Source: Isochrysis galbana
Lineage: Eukaryota > Haptophyta > Isochrysidales > Isochrysidaceae
Length of the DNA stretch: 64,000 nt
Direction: 5' to 3'
Assembly (NCBI GenBank): GCA_018136815.1
Contig: CM030937.1
Location: forward strand, 5,288,632-5,352,631
The position numbers and the translations under genes are program-made. Positions 10,556 through 21,643 of this stretch are shown piece after piece (position 1 is the stretch's first letter; the number at the start of each line of letters is the position of its first letter). A model generated the notes under the pieces. That model had not been told where the DNA came from and made no database searches. It saw only the letters and a program-made list of their open reading frames with translations.

Positions 10556-11170
10556 CCCTTTTCTTGGGGCGGGGGAGGGGGGGAGAGGAAGCAGAAAGAA
10601 AAGAGAAGAGGGGGGCGGGGGCAACGACGGCAATGGAGAAGAGAGAGAGCGAGAGAGATTGGGGGGGTTGGGGGGGGGAGGAACACTAGATTGAAAAGAG
10701 AGGAGGGGGGGGGGGGGGGGCAGGGGGGGAGAAGGGAGAGAAACGGCTGCTACCGGAGTACTGCGCGTCTTCTTCTGCTACTATGTGGTTGCCCCTGCTT
10801 CTCCTTGGTCTCTCTCTCTCCTCGTACTTTCTAGCATCGTAGGAGTAGCAGAGAACAGAGGGTGAGACTCAAACATCTTCTGTTTTGGTCCTTTGTCCTC
10901 TGTCCACTCACACATTTGTTCTCCTCTCTGTCAAACGGGGGCGGCGCGCGAGTCCAGAAGCGAGGCGGCGGAACCAACGGACCTCGTACAAATCCCCCTC
11001 CTACTACTATAAATCTCCTCCCAACCCCCCCCCCCCCTGCGCCGCCGCGCGCGCCTCGGCCGCCGCCGCGCTCTCCTCCCTCGCCCTCCCCCGCAGCCCC
11101 TCCCTCCCCGTCGTACTCCCCCGACGTACTTTCCCGTCGTACTCGAGCTGCCCGACGGCTGCACGGAGCC
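10254..11170. promoter_or_regulatory. Shared divergent promoter block with (GA)n and poly-G tracts
   Basis: The 8-TM gene (-) and RPB9 (+) are transcribed away from this block. It holds CT runs at 10260-10290, a G run at 10472-10490 running into about 31 GA units (10491-10553), further G runs to about 10730, and a C-rich stretch ending near the RPB9 start. Long frames across it are microsatellite translations. The promoter function is inferred from the divergent arrangement. Confidence 0.45.
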
Positions 11171-11818
11171 ATGTCGGCCACGGCGATGCCGCAGCCCGAC
11201 CAGCGCCGCCTCACCGGGACGGGCGCGCGGCAGACGCCCTTCTGGATCTGCCCGGAGTGCGGCAACATGCTCCACCCAAAGGAGGACAAGGCCGCCAAGC
11301 GGCTCAAGAAGGAGTGCCGCAACTGCAACCGGGAGGACGACGCCGATTCAAATCTGGTGCATGTGAACGACATGCGACCAGAGGGTGCCTTGACCGAGGC
11401 AGGGGCGGACACCATCTCGGACCCAACACTGCCACGCGCGCAGGGAACAGAATGCCTTTCATGCGGCCATAACGAGGCAGTGTTTTTTCAGGTGTGGCCC
11501 TGACAGAGCTTGCGCTCGACCTGCTCGCTAGCGTTAGGTCGGTGGCGCATTTTTGTGAGTCTACTTTGCCGCGTGTGCGCCTGCACTTGCACTGCCCGCA
11601 TGACGCTCATTGCTGCCCATTCGGCATGTTGCAGGCGCCGATGAAATCAGATGAGGGGATGAAACTCATCTTCATGTGTACAAAGTGGGTAGCCGTCCTC
11701 GCTCCGTGCCTGGCTTTAGTCTATGGCTGTTACTTCGATGACGTCTCGCCAAAGGTAGTGTTGACGACCACGCCCCTCCCGTTTTTTTTGCAGATGCGCC
11801 TATCGATGGAAGCAGTAG
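11171..11818 (+). CDS. RPB9: DNA-directed RNA polymerase II subunit RPB9
   Basis: Predicted join(11171..11491, 11635..11684, 11794..11818), 131 aa. Introns are 143 nt (CAG|GTGTGG ... TTGCAG|GC) and 109 nt (AA|GTGGGT ... TTTTGCAG|A). Four zinc-binding CxxC pairs are present: CPEC, CRNC, CLSC and, only after the second splice, CTKC. Family signatures include GNMLHPKED in the N-terminal ribbon, DPTLPR in the linker and CGHNEAVFFQ in the C-terminal ribbon; the product ends CAYRWKQ. RPB9 acts in Pol II start-site selection, elongation and proofreading, in the nucleus. Length is near the family norm (about 110-125 aa plus a short N-terminal extension). Pol I and III paralogues are less likely given the DPTLPR/EAVFFQ pattern. 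Confidence 0.95.
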
Positions 11819-12482
11819 AGATAGCAACACGTGTGATGGGAGCTGATCGATCATGCAGGTAGGTTGCGAGTGCAACTCGCAAGAAGGGATACTTTCGTGT
11901 GAGGTCACACCCGGCGTTGTTTATTGCGCGCCGCAGTCGCGAGGTAATACTGCGCGCGCCATATATCATCGATCGACGCTCGTTGTTGACCGTCTGATCA
12001 TTTGTCAGCCTTTTAATATTGTCTACGTTGTGCGCGAAGGGCAAGTGCAAGTGCCGCGCGGGTGCGCATAGTAGGTGGGGTGGGCGGGTGTTGCGTTGGT
12101 GCCTTTTACTCCTTTTCTTGGAGCTGAGCTACACAACTACTGCAAGCTCGTGGTCATGGGAGGAGCCCTTGGCCTGCCGGCGCTAGCGCCGCCAGCCGAA
12201 GCGCCCTTCGAAGGGCGCCTCCGCCTTCCAAGTGTGCAGGAGCCACACCTCGTGCAGCCACCCGCATGCCTTGCACGGCCTGGTCCACCATGGTCTGCAC
12301 CCTCCACCTCACACCTCGCACACCCACACCATCCACCCAACATTACAGCGCCTGCCAGCGGCTACTAGCTACTAGCGGCTCCGTTTCTTCTGCTTCAGAA
12401 GTCCAGTCCCTCAGCACTAAGATTAAACTATCACAGGCGAGAAATCTCTCTCACAAGTGCCCCGCTTCCCCGGTTTCGCGCG
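11819..12482. other. Intergenic, no gene recognised
   Basis: This holds the RPB9 3' flank and the 5' flank of the giant fusion gene. Small frames on both strands have no motif. Unlike most genes here, no long GA/CT or G tract lies directly upstream of 12483. Confidence 0.5.
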
Positions 12483-15400
12483 ATGGGCTGCGCGTCGCCA
12501 TCGATGGCGGCTGCGAACGGCTGCAGGCGGAGCGCGTGCCAACTGGCGGAGGCAGGCGAGACAGGAGTACTCAGCTCGCTAGAGCACGCCCAGCTCCACG
12601 CTCCTGATCGGTATGGAGGGCTCGCCGTCCACTGGGCGGCTGGCAGCGGCCAGCTGGCCACACTCCGTTGGCTGATAGAGGTTGCCCACTTCGACCCGGA
12701 GAGTGAGGGAGCGCCTCCGTCGCGACGCGCGCGGCTGCAGGCGCCGCGAAGGCGTCCGCTCCACTATGCCGCGCGCAACGGACAGCTCGACGTCGTCCGC
12801 TACCTTCTCGAGGAGGTGGGCGTGGATGTCGAGCCGCGCGCCAGACACGGAGTTACGCCATTCCAGCTGGCAGTCTGGCAGAATCGGCTGCACGTTGTGC
12901 GCTACCTCGTCGAGCACCACTCAGCCGACCCGCGCCAGGTGAATAATTTTGCGTGCGGCGCGCAGCATTGGATCGGCACGGCGCCGGCGGCGCAGGCCGG
13001 TGCCGATGGCGAGGATCTGCTGCCACTCGCACGCTACCTGCGCGAGCGAGGTGTGAACTTCCACGTGGCACAGCGCCAGGGACACACGCCCCTGCACAAG
13101 GCGGCATGGGGAGGTCACAGCGCCTTGTGTCGTTGGCTTCGCGACGAGTGTGGCGCTGTCGACGACAAGCAGGACCTCGGTGGAAACTATGCTGCGGATG
13201 AGGCCGAAATGGGCGGACACGTCGAGCTAGCTGCTTGGCTTAGGGCCGAGTGCTCCGGTGCACGCGCGTTGTCATGTGCAGTGCTCGGGCTGCCTCCGAA
13301 CACCACCGATCCCACCGCGATCCGCGCGGCCTATCTCCGCCTGTCGCGCCGGCTCCACCCGGACGGCGCAACGAGAGCGGCGGCGGCTGCGGCGCAGGTG
13401 GCCGAGGAGAAGGCGGCCAAGGAGACGGTGGCCGAGCCGTGCGCAGATTTCGAGGAGGCATTGCGGGGCGATGTTGCCGCCACCGCTGAGTCGAGGGTCA
13501 CGTTCGAGCAGGTCGCCGCAGCGTATGATCATCTTACGAGGCTTGGTGGGAGGGGCGACCAGGCCAACCCCACGCACTCCCTCCGTAAGATGCTGCAAGC
13601 GACAGGCGGAGACGAGCATAACTGGGGCGAGACCGGCGCAATTGCGCAAGACATTGCTGCGCGGAGCCGTGGTGTGCTGGTAGCCAGTGCCCGAGGGAAT
13701 AGGTGCTGCACTTCACCTGAGGAGGCGCGCCGAGGATTTGTTACCGAGGCGCGCTCACTCTTCAAGGCCAAGCTGGCGGCAGTCGCCCACGAGTATGGAT
13801 GCTCTGGCGGCCTGCCCATCTCGAAGCTGCGGTGCAAGTACAGCCAGGTCTGGCGTGGTGAAGTCGTGCCGCAGCCAGAGGTCTTGGGGATGCCACCACG
13901 CGCAAAGCTCATTGACCTTCTCCGCTCGTTTGATGACGTGGTCAGCCTGCACGAGGACCCGACCGGGGCTAACAAGCCGGTGCTCATCCGTGCAATCGTC
14001 TCGCGCGAGGCGGCCCTTGGGCTTCAGGATAGGGGGCGCGACGAGGAGGGGGCTGCCGTATCCGCTTCTTCCCGGACGTGTGCGGACGAGCAAGCCTTTT
14101 CTGGCACCGGTACAGCGACGACCCGGCCTACTTCGCAATCGCCTTGCAGGAGCGATGCCCAAAGCGATCGTGTCGGGCACGAGACGGATGCCCGTGCGGA
14201 TATATCTCGAAGTGTAGCTGTCGTTGCAGACGAGAACGCACCGACGGTCAATCCTTCCGGAGCCGGGAATACGTCTCCCTTTGGCCTCCCCGTGCTCATT
14301 ATGGGCGGAGGCATCGGTGGGCTGGCTGCTGCAGTCGCACTGCAATCACACGGGGTACGCTGCATCGTCTACGAGCGCGACGGCGGATGGGATCACAAAC
14401 GGCGAGGTTATGGTCTGACGCTATCCAACGCCACTGCTCTAGCAGCTCTAGGGGTCGAGGAGGAGGTAAGGATGACAAATGGATGCTGTTCATCCGACGC
14501 GCACTGGGTGTTTGACGACCATGGGCAGGTGCTGGGCTACTTTGGGACTGCCTTCAACGGGGTCTTGCATGAGCTCCGCGGGAATCTCAGAGTGCCCCGG
14601 CAGACGCTTCGCCGGCTTCTTGTGAAGCGCCTTGCGCCGGGCACAGTCCGGTGGGGATGGAAGCTAGTGGCATACACGGAAGATTCTCGAGGTGGGATTG
14701 TCAAAGCAACCATCGAGCGCGTATCGACTGTTTGCAACGAGAGCGGTAGCAATGTGGCGCAGGACAGACTGACTGATCAGCCTAGCGAAAAGTCAACGAG
14801 AAACGGAGCGCCACCCTCCCAAATCCCAGCTGGCATCACAGAGGATGCTTCGGCCGCGCTCCTCGCGGAGGCTGCCTTGCCAGTTGGTGGACGGATGGAC
14901 GTGACCGGATGCGTGCTGCTAGGTGCCGACGGGGTGCGCTCGACGGTTCGTTCGCAAAAGGTTGGTGACTCGCCACGGTATGTGGGGGTTGTGGTTGTTT
15001 TGGGGGAGAGCACGCTGGACCATCCGTTGCTCCGCGGCCAAGGCTTCTACACGGTCGACGGGACTCACCGCATGTTCACGATGCCCCTTGAGCCCATGGG
15101 TAGCTTGCTGGCTGGCCAGCCCTCCGATGAGGCCAAAACTTCCCGGCAAGATCCCGACGAGGAAGAATGGACGGTAGACCCACGGTTTGCCGGCAAGCAA
15201 CCGCACACGACGATGTGGCAGCTTTCCTTCGCACTGCCCAACGAGGAATCGGCGATCGCACTCTGTGCAGGTGGAAGCAGCGCGCTGTTGCGCGAAGTAC
15301 GTGTGCGTTGTGCGGGCTGGCACCCTCCAGTGGCTGAAATGCTTGCGACGACGGATGAGAAGACGGTTTGGGGGACCCCACTCCTCGACCGCGCCCCGAT

Positions 15401-16371
15401 GCCGCAGCGCAGCCGGCGGCACCGCGATAGCAGCGGTCGCGGGGGCCAATGGACCTCGCGTGTGAGCGTCCTCGGTGACGCGGCGCACCCTATGACGCCA
15501 TTTAAGGGGCAGGGGGCCAACATGGCCCTGGCCGACGCACCGCTTCTCGGGAAATGCCTGGGAGACGTCCTCGGCGAGCACGTGCCGCCAGCGAAGCGGC
15601 GTGACCCGGAAAAGCTCTTCAACGCCCTTTCACGGTATGAGCGGGAGATGATGAGTCGAGCCCAGGTGAGAAAAATCAAGCCAACAAGTGACGAAAGGCG
15701 AGTCGAGGGCGACTGAGTGTTGTGGCACGTCCCGTGGCATGTGCACATTTGCTGACATTCACCGCGTCGCCCGCAATTTTTCGCAGCGCAAGGTGGAGGC
15801 GTCTCGTGATGCCGCGGTGGCGTATCATTCCTCCTCCGCACTCTCTCCTATTGCGTACGGAATCTCTGGAGTGCCTCCCGAGCTACTCGAAGAGGTCCTC
15901 GACGAACTGCGAGCTCGCGGCCTCGGTGCGTCCGCCTCACACAAGCTAGAGCCGCAGGCAGTAGATGCTTGGAACTGTGTACAAGCACGCATCGCCAGTA
16001 AAGCCATTCAGCTCGAAGGAGACGACTTCGGCGGTGCTAGCTGCATTCCCACCGAAGAGGCTAGGGTCGCCGTTGTTCCAGGTTTTCGTACACCGATTGC
16101 CGTCGCCGATCACCAGTCGCTATGCACGCAACATGGTTGCGCCACCCAGGCTATTCCCGTCATTGGCCTTGGCGAGTACGGTGCTAGCGGTGGTGGTGGC
16201 GTCGGGCCGGTCGCATGGCCAATGCGTTGCAGCGCTTGTGCACGGACTATGGAGGCGACCATGGATTTCACTCTCGCACAACGTCGCAAACCTGATGCAA
16301 CGCGTCGATGCAAGTGGTGTGTCGCAGAAGGCGGCATGGTGGACAGTTCGAATCGACCGCGCTTGACATGA
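12483..16371 (+). CDS. Ankyrin - J domain - LOTUS-like - FAD monooxygenase - CxxC zinc-finger fusion
   Basis: Predicted join(12483..15665, 15787..16371), about 1255 aa; the intron is 121 nt (CAG|GTGAGA ... TTCGCAG|CG), phase 0. Residues about 35-260 are ankyrin-type repeats (HYAARNGQLDVVRYLLEE, TPLHKAAWGGHSAL). Residues about 262-350 look like a J domain with an intact HPD, and an Ala/Glu-rich insertion before the last helix (FEQVAAAYDHL). Residues about 420-505 resemble an OST-HTH/LOTUS fold (GGLPISKL ... LIDLLRSFDDVVSL). From about 597 comes a class A flavin monooxygenase: GGGIGGL, then GADGVRS at about 814 and GDAAHP at about 998. Exon 2 ends in a CSAC-x(n)-CKWC finger resembling Stc1-type zinc fingers. 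The 3183-nt first exon is one open frame, so the fusion is not an annotation artefact. Substrate and pathway are unknown. Confidence 0.85.
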
Positions 16372-17040
16372 ATTCCTCGGAGTTGGCTCTGACAGCGTGA
16401 TAGGAATTGGATTAGGCACACCCACATCCCCACAGGCACAAAAATGAAAGACGGCCTTAGGCCTTGCGGGGAGGTACGATCATCGATCGCAGAATATTTG
16501 ATTTTAGATGGCACCCGGGCTCATGTTTCATTTTGTGTTCCCGCGATAATCGGTTCCACGCACATGCATATGGACGTACAGATGTACATATCTCACCACA
16601 ATATTTTCTTCCTCGCTGTCGCTACGCCGCCTCCTACGTGGGTTGGGCACCATTCATATTTACAGATATTGCATGCCTATTGCAGCACGCACTATCGTAC
16701 GGGCTACAGACGGGCTCCACAGACAGGCCCATAATCATTGTGGGTGTTAGCTTCGACTTAAGCGAAAGCGAAAGCCTTATTAACATTCTCGCCACGCGCG
16801 TGGCCCTGACTGAGCTACGACTGTCGACGATATACATACAACATACAATACACATGTCGCATGTTGGTAGTTAGAGGTGGGGGAGAGTGGGTTGAAAAAA
16901 AAACTCTTGTTGATCCGGAGGCCCACACTTTTTATCGTCGGACCGGGGGAAGATTTCCCCTCGTCTCTCTCCCCGCTCTAATCCGAATCCGAGGCAGAGC
17001 GATGGCGACCGACCCGCCTGACAGGCCGACCATCGCCGCG
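16372..17040. other. Intergenic, no gene recognised
   Basis: A plus-strand frame of 136 aa at 16464-16874 has no recognisable motif, and its composition is unlike the neighbouring coding exons. I see no RNA gene or repeat here. Confidence 0.4.
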
Positions 17041-17049
17041 CTCCAGCGA

Positions 17050-17270
17050 GAAAAAACATCTGAAGTTTCTGTTTCTAGGCTACACACCTACTACTGACTG
17101 GGTCTCTCCTCGCTATTTGCACCGCCCTTAACTTCCCTCCCTCCACCTCTTTGCCTGCCCCCCTTCATTCCTTTTTCTTCGGTTTCCGGGGTCCGGCCTT
17201 GGTGCCCTACCTAAGGCCTGGTTCGGAGTGTGGGGGCCGGGCAGGCCTGTTGCGTCTTTCTTGGCGTGCG
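17050..17270 (+). repeat. Dispersed repeat shared with 21190-21450
   Basis: About 200 bp align with 21195-21450: CATCTGAAG, GGCTACACACCTACTA, CCGCCCTTAACTTCCCTCCC, TTTCCGGGGTCCGGCCTTGG and GGCCTGGTTCGGAGTGTGGG occur in the same order. The copies diverge after GCCGGGCAGGCC. Confidence 0.85.
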
Positions 17271-17285
17271 TGTCCGCCCGGGTTT

Positions 17286-17444
17286 GCGTTGGTCGTTTGG
17301 GTCCCGAGGCAGAAAGCCAAAGATCAAGGCGCACAGGAGCTTAGCGCCCCAATCTTCAAAACGAATGACAAAGGTGTCCTCGCGATGAACATAAACCTGA
17401 CCCTGGTGGCGCAAGCACTCGACATGGCGGAAAAGCTAGCTTAA
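17286..17444 (+). pseudogene. 3'-terminal fragment of a retroelement-like ORF
   Basis: The frame ends ELSAPIFKTNDKG, then LVAQALDMAEKLA and stop. It matches the fragment at 49022-49183 (RKPKIKKTIELSTPIF, EKG, LVAKALGLAERLA, stop), which lies downstream of a zinc-knuckle region. Only the last 45-50 codons survive here. The parent looks like a non-LTR element, by inference from the 43-44 and 48-49 kb copies. Confidence 0.5.
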
Positions 17445-17449
17445 TCTCC

Positions 17450-18160
17450 CACCGAACGCCACACCCCACACCTCCCACGACTCAATCAACACCGAAGGCC
17501 TAGCGCACAACACAGCCCCAAAGCCGTTACTTAACGCGACAACAATCACGAGAACCCCAAGAGAAGCTGACCGCCCGATGGCGCGAGGGAAGGCCGAGGA
17601 GTCGTCCAGGTCGTCCATCGGGGATCGGTGCACGCCGCGGGCAGACCCAAGTGGGAGTGACCCAATGGGGCCATGGGGGGGGCCATAGACCCCTCCACAC
17701 AAGCCCCCCACTCCTTGCTCCATCGTTGCAGCCATGCGGCTGAGCGAGGAGGGGAGGGTTTTCGGCTGCAGCGGCTCAACGAGCGCGCGCAGACACGACG
17801 AGCGGGCGCGATCCACTGGGATGGGCCTGGAGGGGCCCATCCCATCCCGTGCAGCAGCTCCATATCGCCCTGGCACCATCATGGTGACCAGGGCGGCCGA
17901 AAGGAGAGAGAGCGACGCCATCGCTCGCGCTCTCTCCAGAACAGAACCGGATAAAATTCTTCTTACAATCCTCTCACACCACTATCACACGCACATTCAC
18001 GGTAACACGTAGATGCAACTAACGTAACGGGATACGCGAAGAAAGGGGGGTGAGCAGGAGAGAAAAAGAGGAAAGAAAAGGAAAGGAGCGAGGAGGCCCG
18101 TCGCCTCTTCTCACGTGAAGAGAGAGGAGAGAGGAGATCTCATAGGACTTAGAAAGTAAA
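17450..18160. other. Intergenic, no gene recognised
   Basis: Minus-strand frames at 17436-17921 and plus-strand frames at 17673-18012 are unsupported by any motif. Confidence 0.4.
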
Positions 18161-18164
18161 CGTA

Positions 18165-18385
18165 GGAGAGGACGGAGGGGCATCCGTAACAACGAGGGGA
18201 CGAGTCGCAAGGCGAGTGGAAGGGAGTGATAAAGGATGCGGGCGCGGCCGCCAGTAAAAGGTAGCAGGGTCGCGCGTGCGGTGAGAATGTTAAGAAGTTT
18301 TTTTTTCCTTGGCAGGGGAGGAGTGGAGAGAGGGGGGGGCTCGTCGTGCCCCCCCATGGGCGAACTAAGTATAAACTTAGTTCTT
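18165..18385 (+). repeat. SINE-like repeat end abutting a CCATGGGGG-type repeat end
   Basis: 18220-18303 resembles the 3' part of copies at 49400-49530 and 60895-61030: a GTCGCGCGTGCGGTGAGAAT stretch, then TTAAGAAG and a run of T. It is followed by GGCAGGGGAGGAGTGGAGAG and GAACTAAGTATAAACTTAGT, the complement of the start of the repeats at 27447 and 56815. Confidence 0.6.
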
Positions 18386-18399
18386 TGCGTTGGTATTGG

Positions 18400-18470
18400 T
18401 ATATTTCCTTAATCCTAACTTTCTCATTTTGACACCCTTAGAAGTGAAAATAATGTGTTTGACCGCCCTT
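18400..18470 (-). repeat. Copy of a conserved transposon-like terminus (GGGCGGTCAAAC)
   Basis: Read on the minus strand it gives AAGGGCGGTCAAACACATTA, then TTTTCACTTCTAAGGGTG. The same terminal motif occurs at 21620-21633 (-), 27329-27342 (+) and 35971-35984 (+). Confidence 0.55.
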
Positions 18471-18881
18471 TCGTTTGCAGCGAGCTTGCGCCGCTCTACA
18501 TTTGTGAGAATCTGTGAGTGTTAGTCGCGCGTTCGTGCCTCGTCCCCCTGCGCTTTCTGCTTTCTGCAGCGCTCTTGTGACCTTATGCCGCGTTGACAGA
18601 GGGAACATCCCTATGGCAATTGCTGCTTTGTTTGGGTTTGGCACCGACGTTGTTCGAACAAGTTGTTCGCTCGGCAGTACGTTGTAGCTGTAGCTGTAGC
18701 CTTCCGCCTTCCGGAGGTCTTCGAGCGCGGCTGCGCGGTTTTTGGCGCGGAGATCGCGGGACTGGATAGTATCGTGACCAGGGGCCGGCTTAGGCTTGCT
18801 CTGGGGCTTGGGGAGGGCTCTGGGAGCCATGGGAGAGGGGGGGGGGGCACTCTGCGATGCGGGCCGCTCTGCGAAGCTCAA
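18438..18881 (-). CDS. Hypothetical protein, second copy of the MAPR..SKPKP family
   Basis: The open frame is 147 aa; an internal ATG (MAPRALPK) matches the start of the homologous fragment at 6075. Shared features are an N-terminal Pro/Lys linker (PKPQSKPKP), GHDT, RD-x3-NRAAALEDLRKAE, and a second block around IGMFPLSTRHKV. The C-terminal third is basic with Cys/His residues but no clear zinc motif. The frame's 3' end overlaps the GGGCGGTCAAAC terminus, so the ORF probably belongs to a mobile element and may be truncated. Its function is unknown. Confidence 0.45.
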   Translation of the reverse strand: MSFAERPASQSAPPPSPMAPRALPKPQSKPKPAPGHDTIQSRDLRAKNRAAALEDLRKAEGYSYSYNVLPSEQLVRTTSVPNPNKAAIAIGMFPLSTRHKVTRALQKAESAGGRGTNARLTLTDSHKCRAAQARCKRKGGQTHYFHF

Positions 18882-18999
18882 GCCTCTCGTAGACTCTAGA
18901 GCAGTAGTACTCCACTGGCAGAGTACTCTACTCTACTTAGTATCGGCCGGTAGCGAGGAAACTCCCCCCCCCCCCCCCCTGTCGGGGCAGCGCGAACGG

Positions 19000-20830
19000 A
19001 TGCGCGTGTCGTCGGCGGTGGTGGTGGCGGCGCTGCTGCTCGCGCTAGCGTCAGGGCGCGAGGAGGAGGCTCGCGTGATCCGGCCCAAGCTGGTACGAGC
19101 GGTTACACACCACCGCGCGCCTCTGCCGCTCCTCCGCCCGCCCAGCGCCAGGCACACCCAGCTGTACCTCCTCTTCGGCTCGCGGCTCGTGCAGTCCATC
19201 ATGCGCGTCGCCCTTGGGCCGCTCATCGTGTACGTCTGCGAAGAGATGGGCTGCGGAGCTGCCAGCCGGGGAAGACTCCTCTCTGCCTACTCTCTCGGAT
19301 ACCTCTCCTCCCAGGTCTGCGGGGAGGAGGCGCCGGGCTCCATCAGTGTACCGCCTCATCTTCCAAGCTTGTGCAACTCTGCCCGTGCCGCTGACGGCCA
19401 GTTCCACCATATCACTCGCAGATTGCAGGCGGCGCCCTCGCTGACGTGATCGGCACCAAGCTCGTCATTTTGTGGGCCTCTGCACTTGGTGGCATTTGCA
19501 CTTTGGCGTCAGCCAGTGCAGTTTCGGCTGAGGCGCTGTGGATGACACAAGTGCTACTTGGCGCCTCTCAAGGCCCTCTTTTTCCGACTTCAATCGCCTT
19601 TCTAGCACCATGGCTACCGCCGAGCGAGCGAGCATTTGCATCGACAATGCTCGACCTTGGCATCACAATCGTATGTATTCCGCCCACCTCATCCCATCCT
19701 GTGGGCCATGCACTGCTCCACTTGTATGATTCCTCACATCGAAGCCCATGTTCTTGCCTTGTTCACTCTCATCACGTAAACTGCCGGTTCCGAGTGCCAG
19801 CTTGCGCTGGCTGCATTCAGTAGACTCGCAGCTCTCTTCGCACGCGGAAAGGGGCTGAGCACGCCCTCTCAGCCGAAGACAGTCAGGTTCCGCTCACCAA
19901 TATGACATCTTGGCCCGTGTTCAGGCTACACTCTTCGCCCTCCCTTTCTCGGGCGCAATCGCCACGAGGCTCGGCTGGCGAGGGGCTTTCCGTTTGTACG
20001 GCTCACTCGCGCTTGCCTTCTCAGTGCTGTGGGCAACCGTTGCACGTGCCACTCCGGAATCATGCAGCTATTGCTCTGCTGAGGAGTGTGCCTACATTGC
20101 CCAAGCAATCGGCAACGTTTCCGGAACTGCCCATGCTAAGCCTCGTAGCTCCCGTCACGTGCGTAGCAAGCTTAGTCAGCCATCGACCATCGCACCCACG
20201 TCATTCATAGCGGCGTCAGCTAAGCTGCTTTCATCTCTCGCTGTTTGGTGCATTTTCATCTCGCACATGGCGTTCAACTTTACTGTGTACTTCATGACGG
20301 CATGGTCACCCTCGTTTTACAAGGAGACCTTTGACATGCGCCCCGAGGATGCGAAAGTTGCTCTCTCACTGCCCCCCCTTCTGAACATTGCCATGAAGGC
20401 CTTTGTAAACACACCGCTTGAGGCACTGCTCCGTGCACGGCTTGGGTGCTCGACTCTCTTCTGCCGCCGATTCTTCACCTTCACGGGTTTTATTGGTGGT
20501 TCGCTTTGTTTCCTTATGCTTCCCCTCGCATCGACTCGCTATGGCGCCACGGGCGCAACCGCGTGCTTTGCGATTGCCAACGCCTTCGTGGCTTTGCACC
20601 CTGCCGGCTTCAAGGCGAATTATATGGACGTGACGCGCGCTTCGGCCGGGGTCATCACCGGTATCGGCAACACCCTTGCTTCCGTTGCCGCCTATGTGGG
20701 GCCCAACTTTGTCGGCTATGTACTGCAACACTACGCCTCGTGGGCGCCCGTGTTTGGCGTAATAGCCGCGCTTCAAGCCGTGGCTGCCGCTGACTTCTTG
20801 TTATTCTCCACTACAACGCCTGTGGATTGA
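19000..20830 (+). CDS. SLC17-type major facilitator transporter (organic anion/phosphate)
   Basis: Predicted join(19000..19314, 19422..19670, 19925..20830), about 489 aa. Introns are 107 and 254 nt (CAG|GTCTGC ... TCGCAG|AT; ATC|GTATGT ... GTTCAG|GC), both phase 0. The N-terminus MRVSSAVVVAALLLALASG looks like a signal peptide, followed by a basic/Pro stretch, so a plastid-envelope or endomembrane location is possible. MFS landmarks follow: SAYSLGYLSSQ then IAGGALADVIGTK across the first junction, and FKANYMDVTRASAGVITGIG with GNT--S--AYVGPNFVG in the C-half, typical of SLC17/ANTR anion transporters. About 12 hydrophobic segments are expected. The substrate cannot be read from the sequence. 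A G/C-rich tract (18835-18980) precedes the start. Confidence 0.85.
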
Positions 20831-21180
20831 GCTTCCGGAGCATTCAATGCTCGTGCATTTTAGATGCGAGTTGCGGGCCATGTGGTGGTGGTGCTCTTTC
20901 CTTCTCCACCAAAGTGCCTTCTCGTCATGTCCTTTTATGGTGGCCTGAAGCACAGCGAGCGTATCTCGGCTCAATGGCTATGGTTCTGTTCTCCGATTCG
21001 CATGTTCACCATGTCCTTTCCCGTGGTGGTGGCCATTCACGCGCTTTGCGTATCATCTGCTAGATGACTCTGTACTAGTTTTCATATGCACAACGGCAGT
21101 GTGAATGGGTAGTGCCTTACTTACAGAGCGCTTAAAAACATAGTTCTACTAGTATGAAGATTCAATAAGCTACCGCCACT
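20831..21180. other. 3' flank of the transporter gene
   Basis: Short frames have no recognisable motif. The segment becomes AT-richer towards 21180 and probably contains the 3' UTR and poly(A) signals, which I cannot place. Confidence 0.4.
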
Positions 21181-21187
21181 ACTTGTA

Positions 21188-21470
21188 ATAAAAACCATCT
21201 GAAGATTCTGGGCTACACACCAACTAAAAAAACCATCTGAAGATTCTGGGCTACACACCTACTATTGACGGGATCTCCCTTCGCTACCAACACCGCCCTT
21301 AACTTCCCTCCCTCCACCTCTTCCCCTGCCCCCCTTCATTCCTTTTTCGTCGGTTTCCGGGGTCCGGCCTTGGTACACTGTACACTACCTAAGGCCTGGT
21401 TCGGAGTGTGGGGGCCGGGCAGGCCTTTTGCCTTTTGAGTTGTGGCTCCTGGTGTGCGCGTCCGCCTGGG
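21188..21470 (+). repeat. Second copy of the 17-kb repeat with a local 5' duplication
   Basis: It aligns with 17050-17270. At its 5' end the unit AACCATCTGAAGATTCTGGG plus CTACACACC is present twice in tandem (21191-21219 and 21232-21260). A TACACTGTACAC insertion relative to the other copy lies at about 21374. Confidence 0.8.
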
Positions 21471-21554
21471 CTACCGTGGGGGGTCTAGCGGTCTAGCTAG
21501 GGCCCAAAGGGCACCGGATATGTGCTAGTTACACCTATCCGGTCACCATAGTCC

Positions 21555-21633
21555 AAAAATCTCATGATGAATCCTCAATCTTGACTTGGTCAATTTTCAC
21601 CGTTAAAATTTAAAATAGCTGTTTGACCGCCCT
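21555..21633 (-). repeat. Transposon-like terminus (TAGGGCGGTCAAAC)
   Basis: On the minus strand it reads TAGGGCGGTCAAACAGCTAT followed by an AT-rich stretch and GTGAAAATTGACCAAG, like the plus-strand copy at 35971. It sits immediately beside a 17-bp minisatellite. Confidence 0.55.
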
Positions 21634-21643
21634 ACCAACTACC

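Noticed and set aside
10353..10694. ORF with long Glu-Arg or Leu-Ser repeats
   Set aside because: A product of the GA microsatellite in the divergent promoter.
11684..11862. RPB9 ending by read-through after CTKW
   Set aside because: That frame loses the last CxxC; the GTGGGT donor and TTTTGCAG acceptor restore CTKCAYRW.
12483..12510. N-myristoylation signal at MGCASPS
   Set aside because: Pro at position 6 does not fit the usual MGxxx[ST] consensus.
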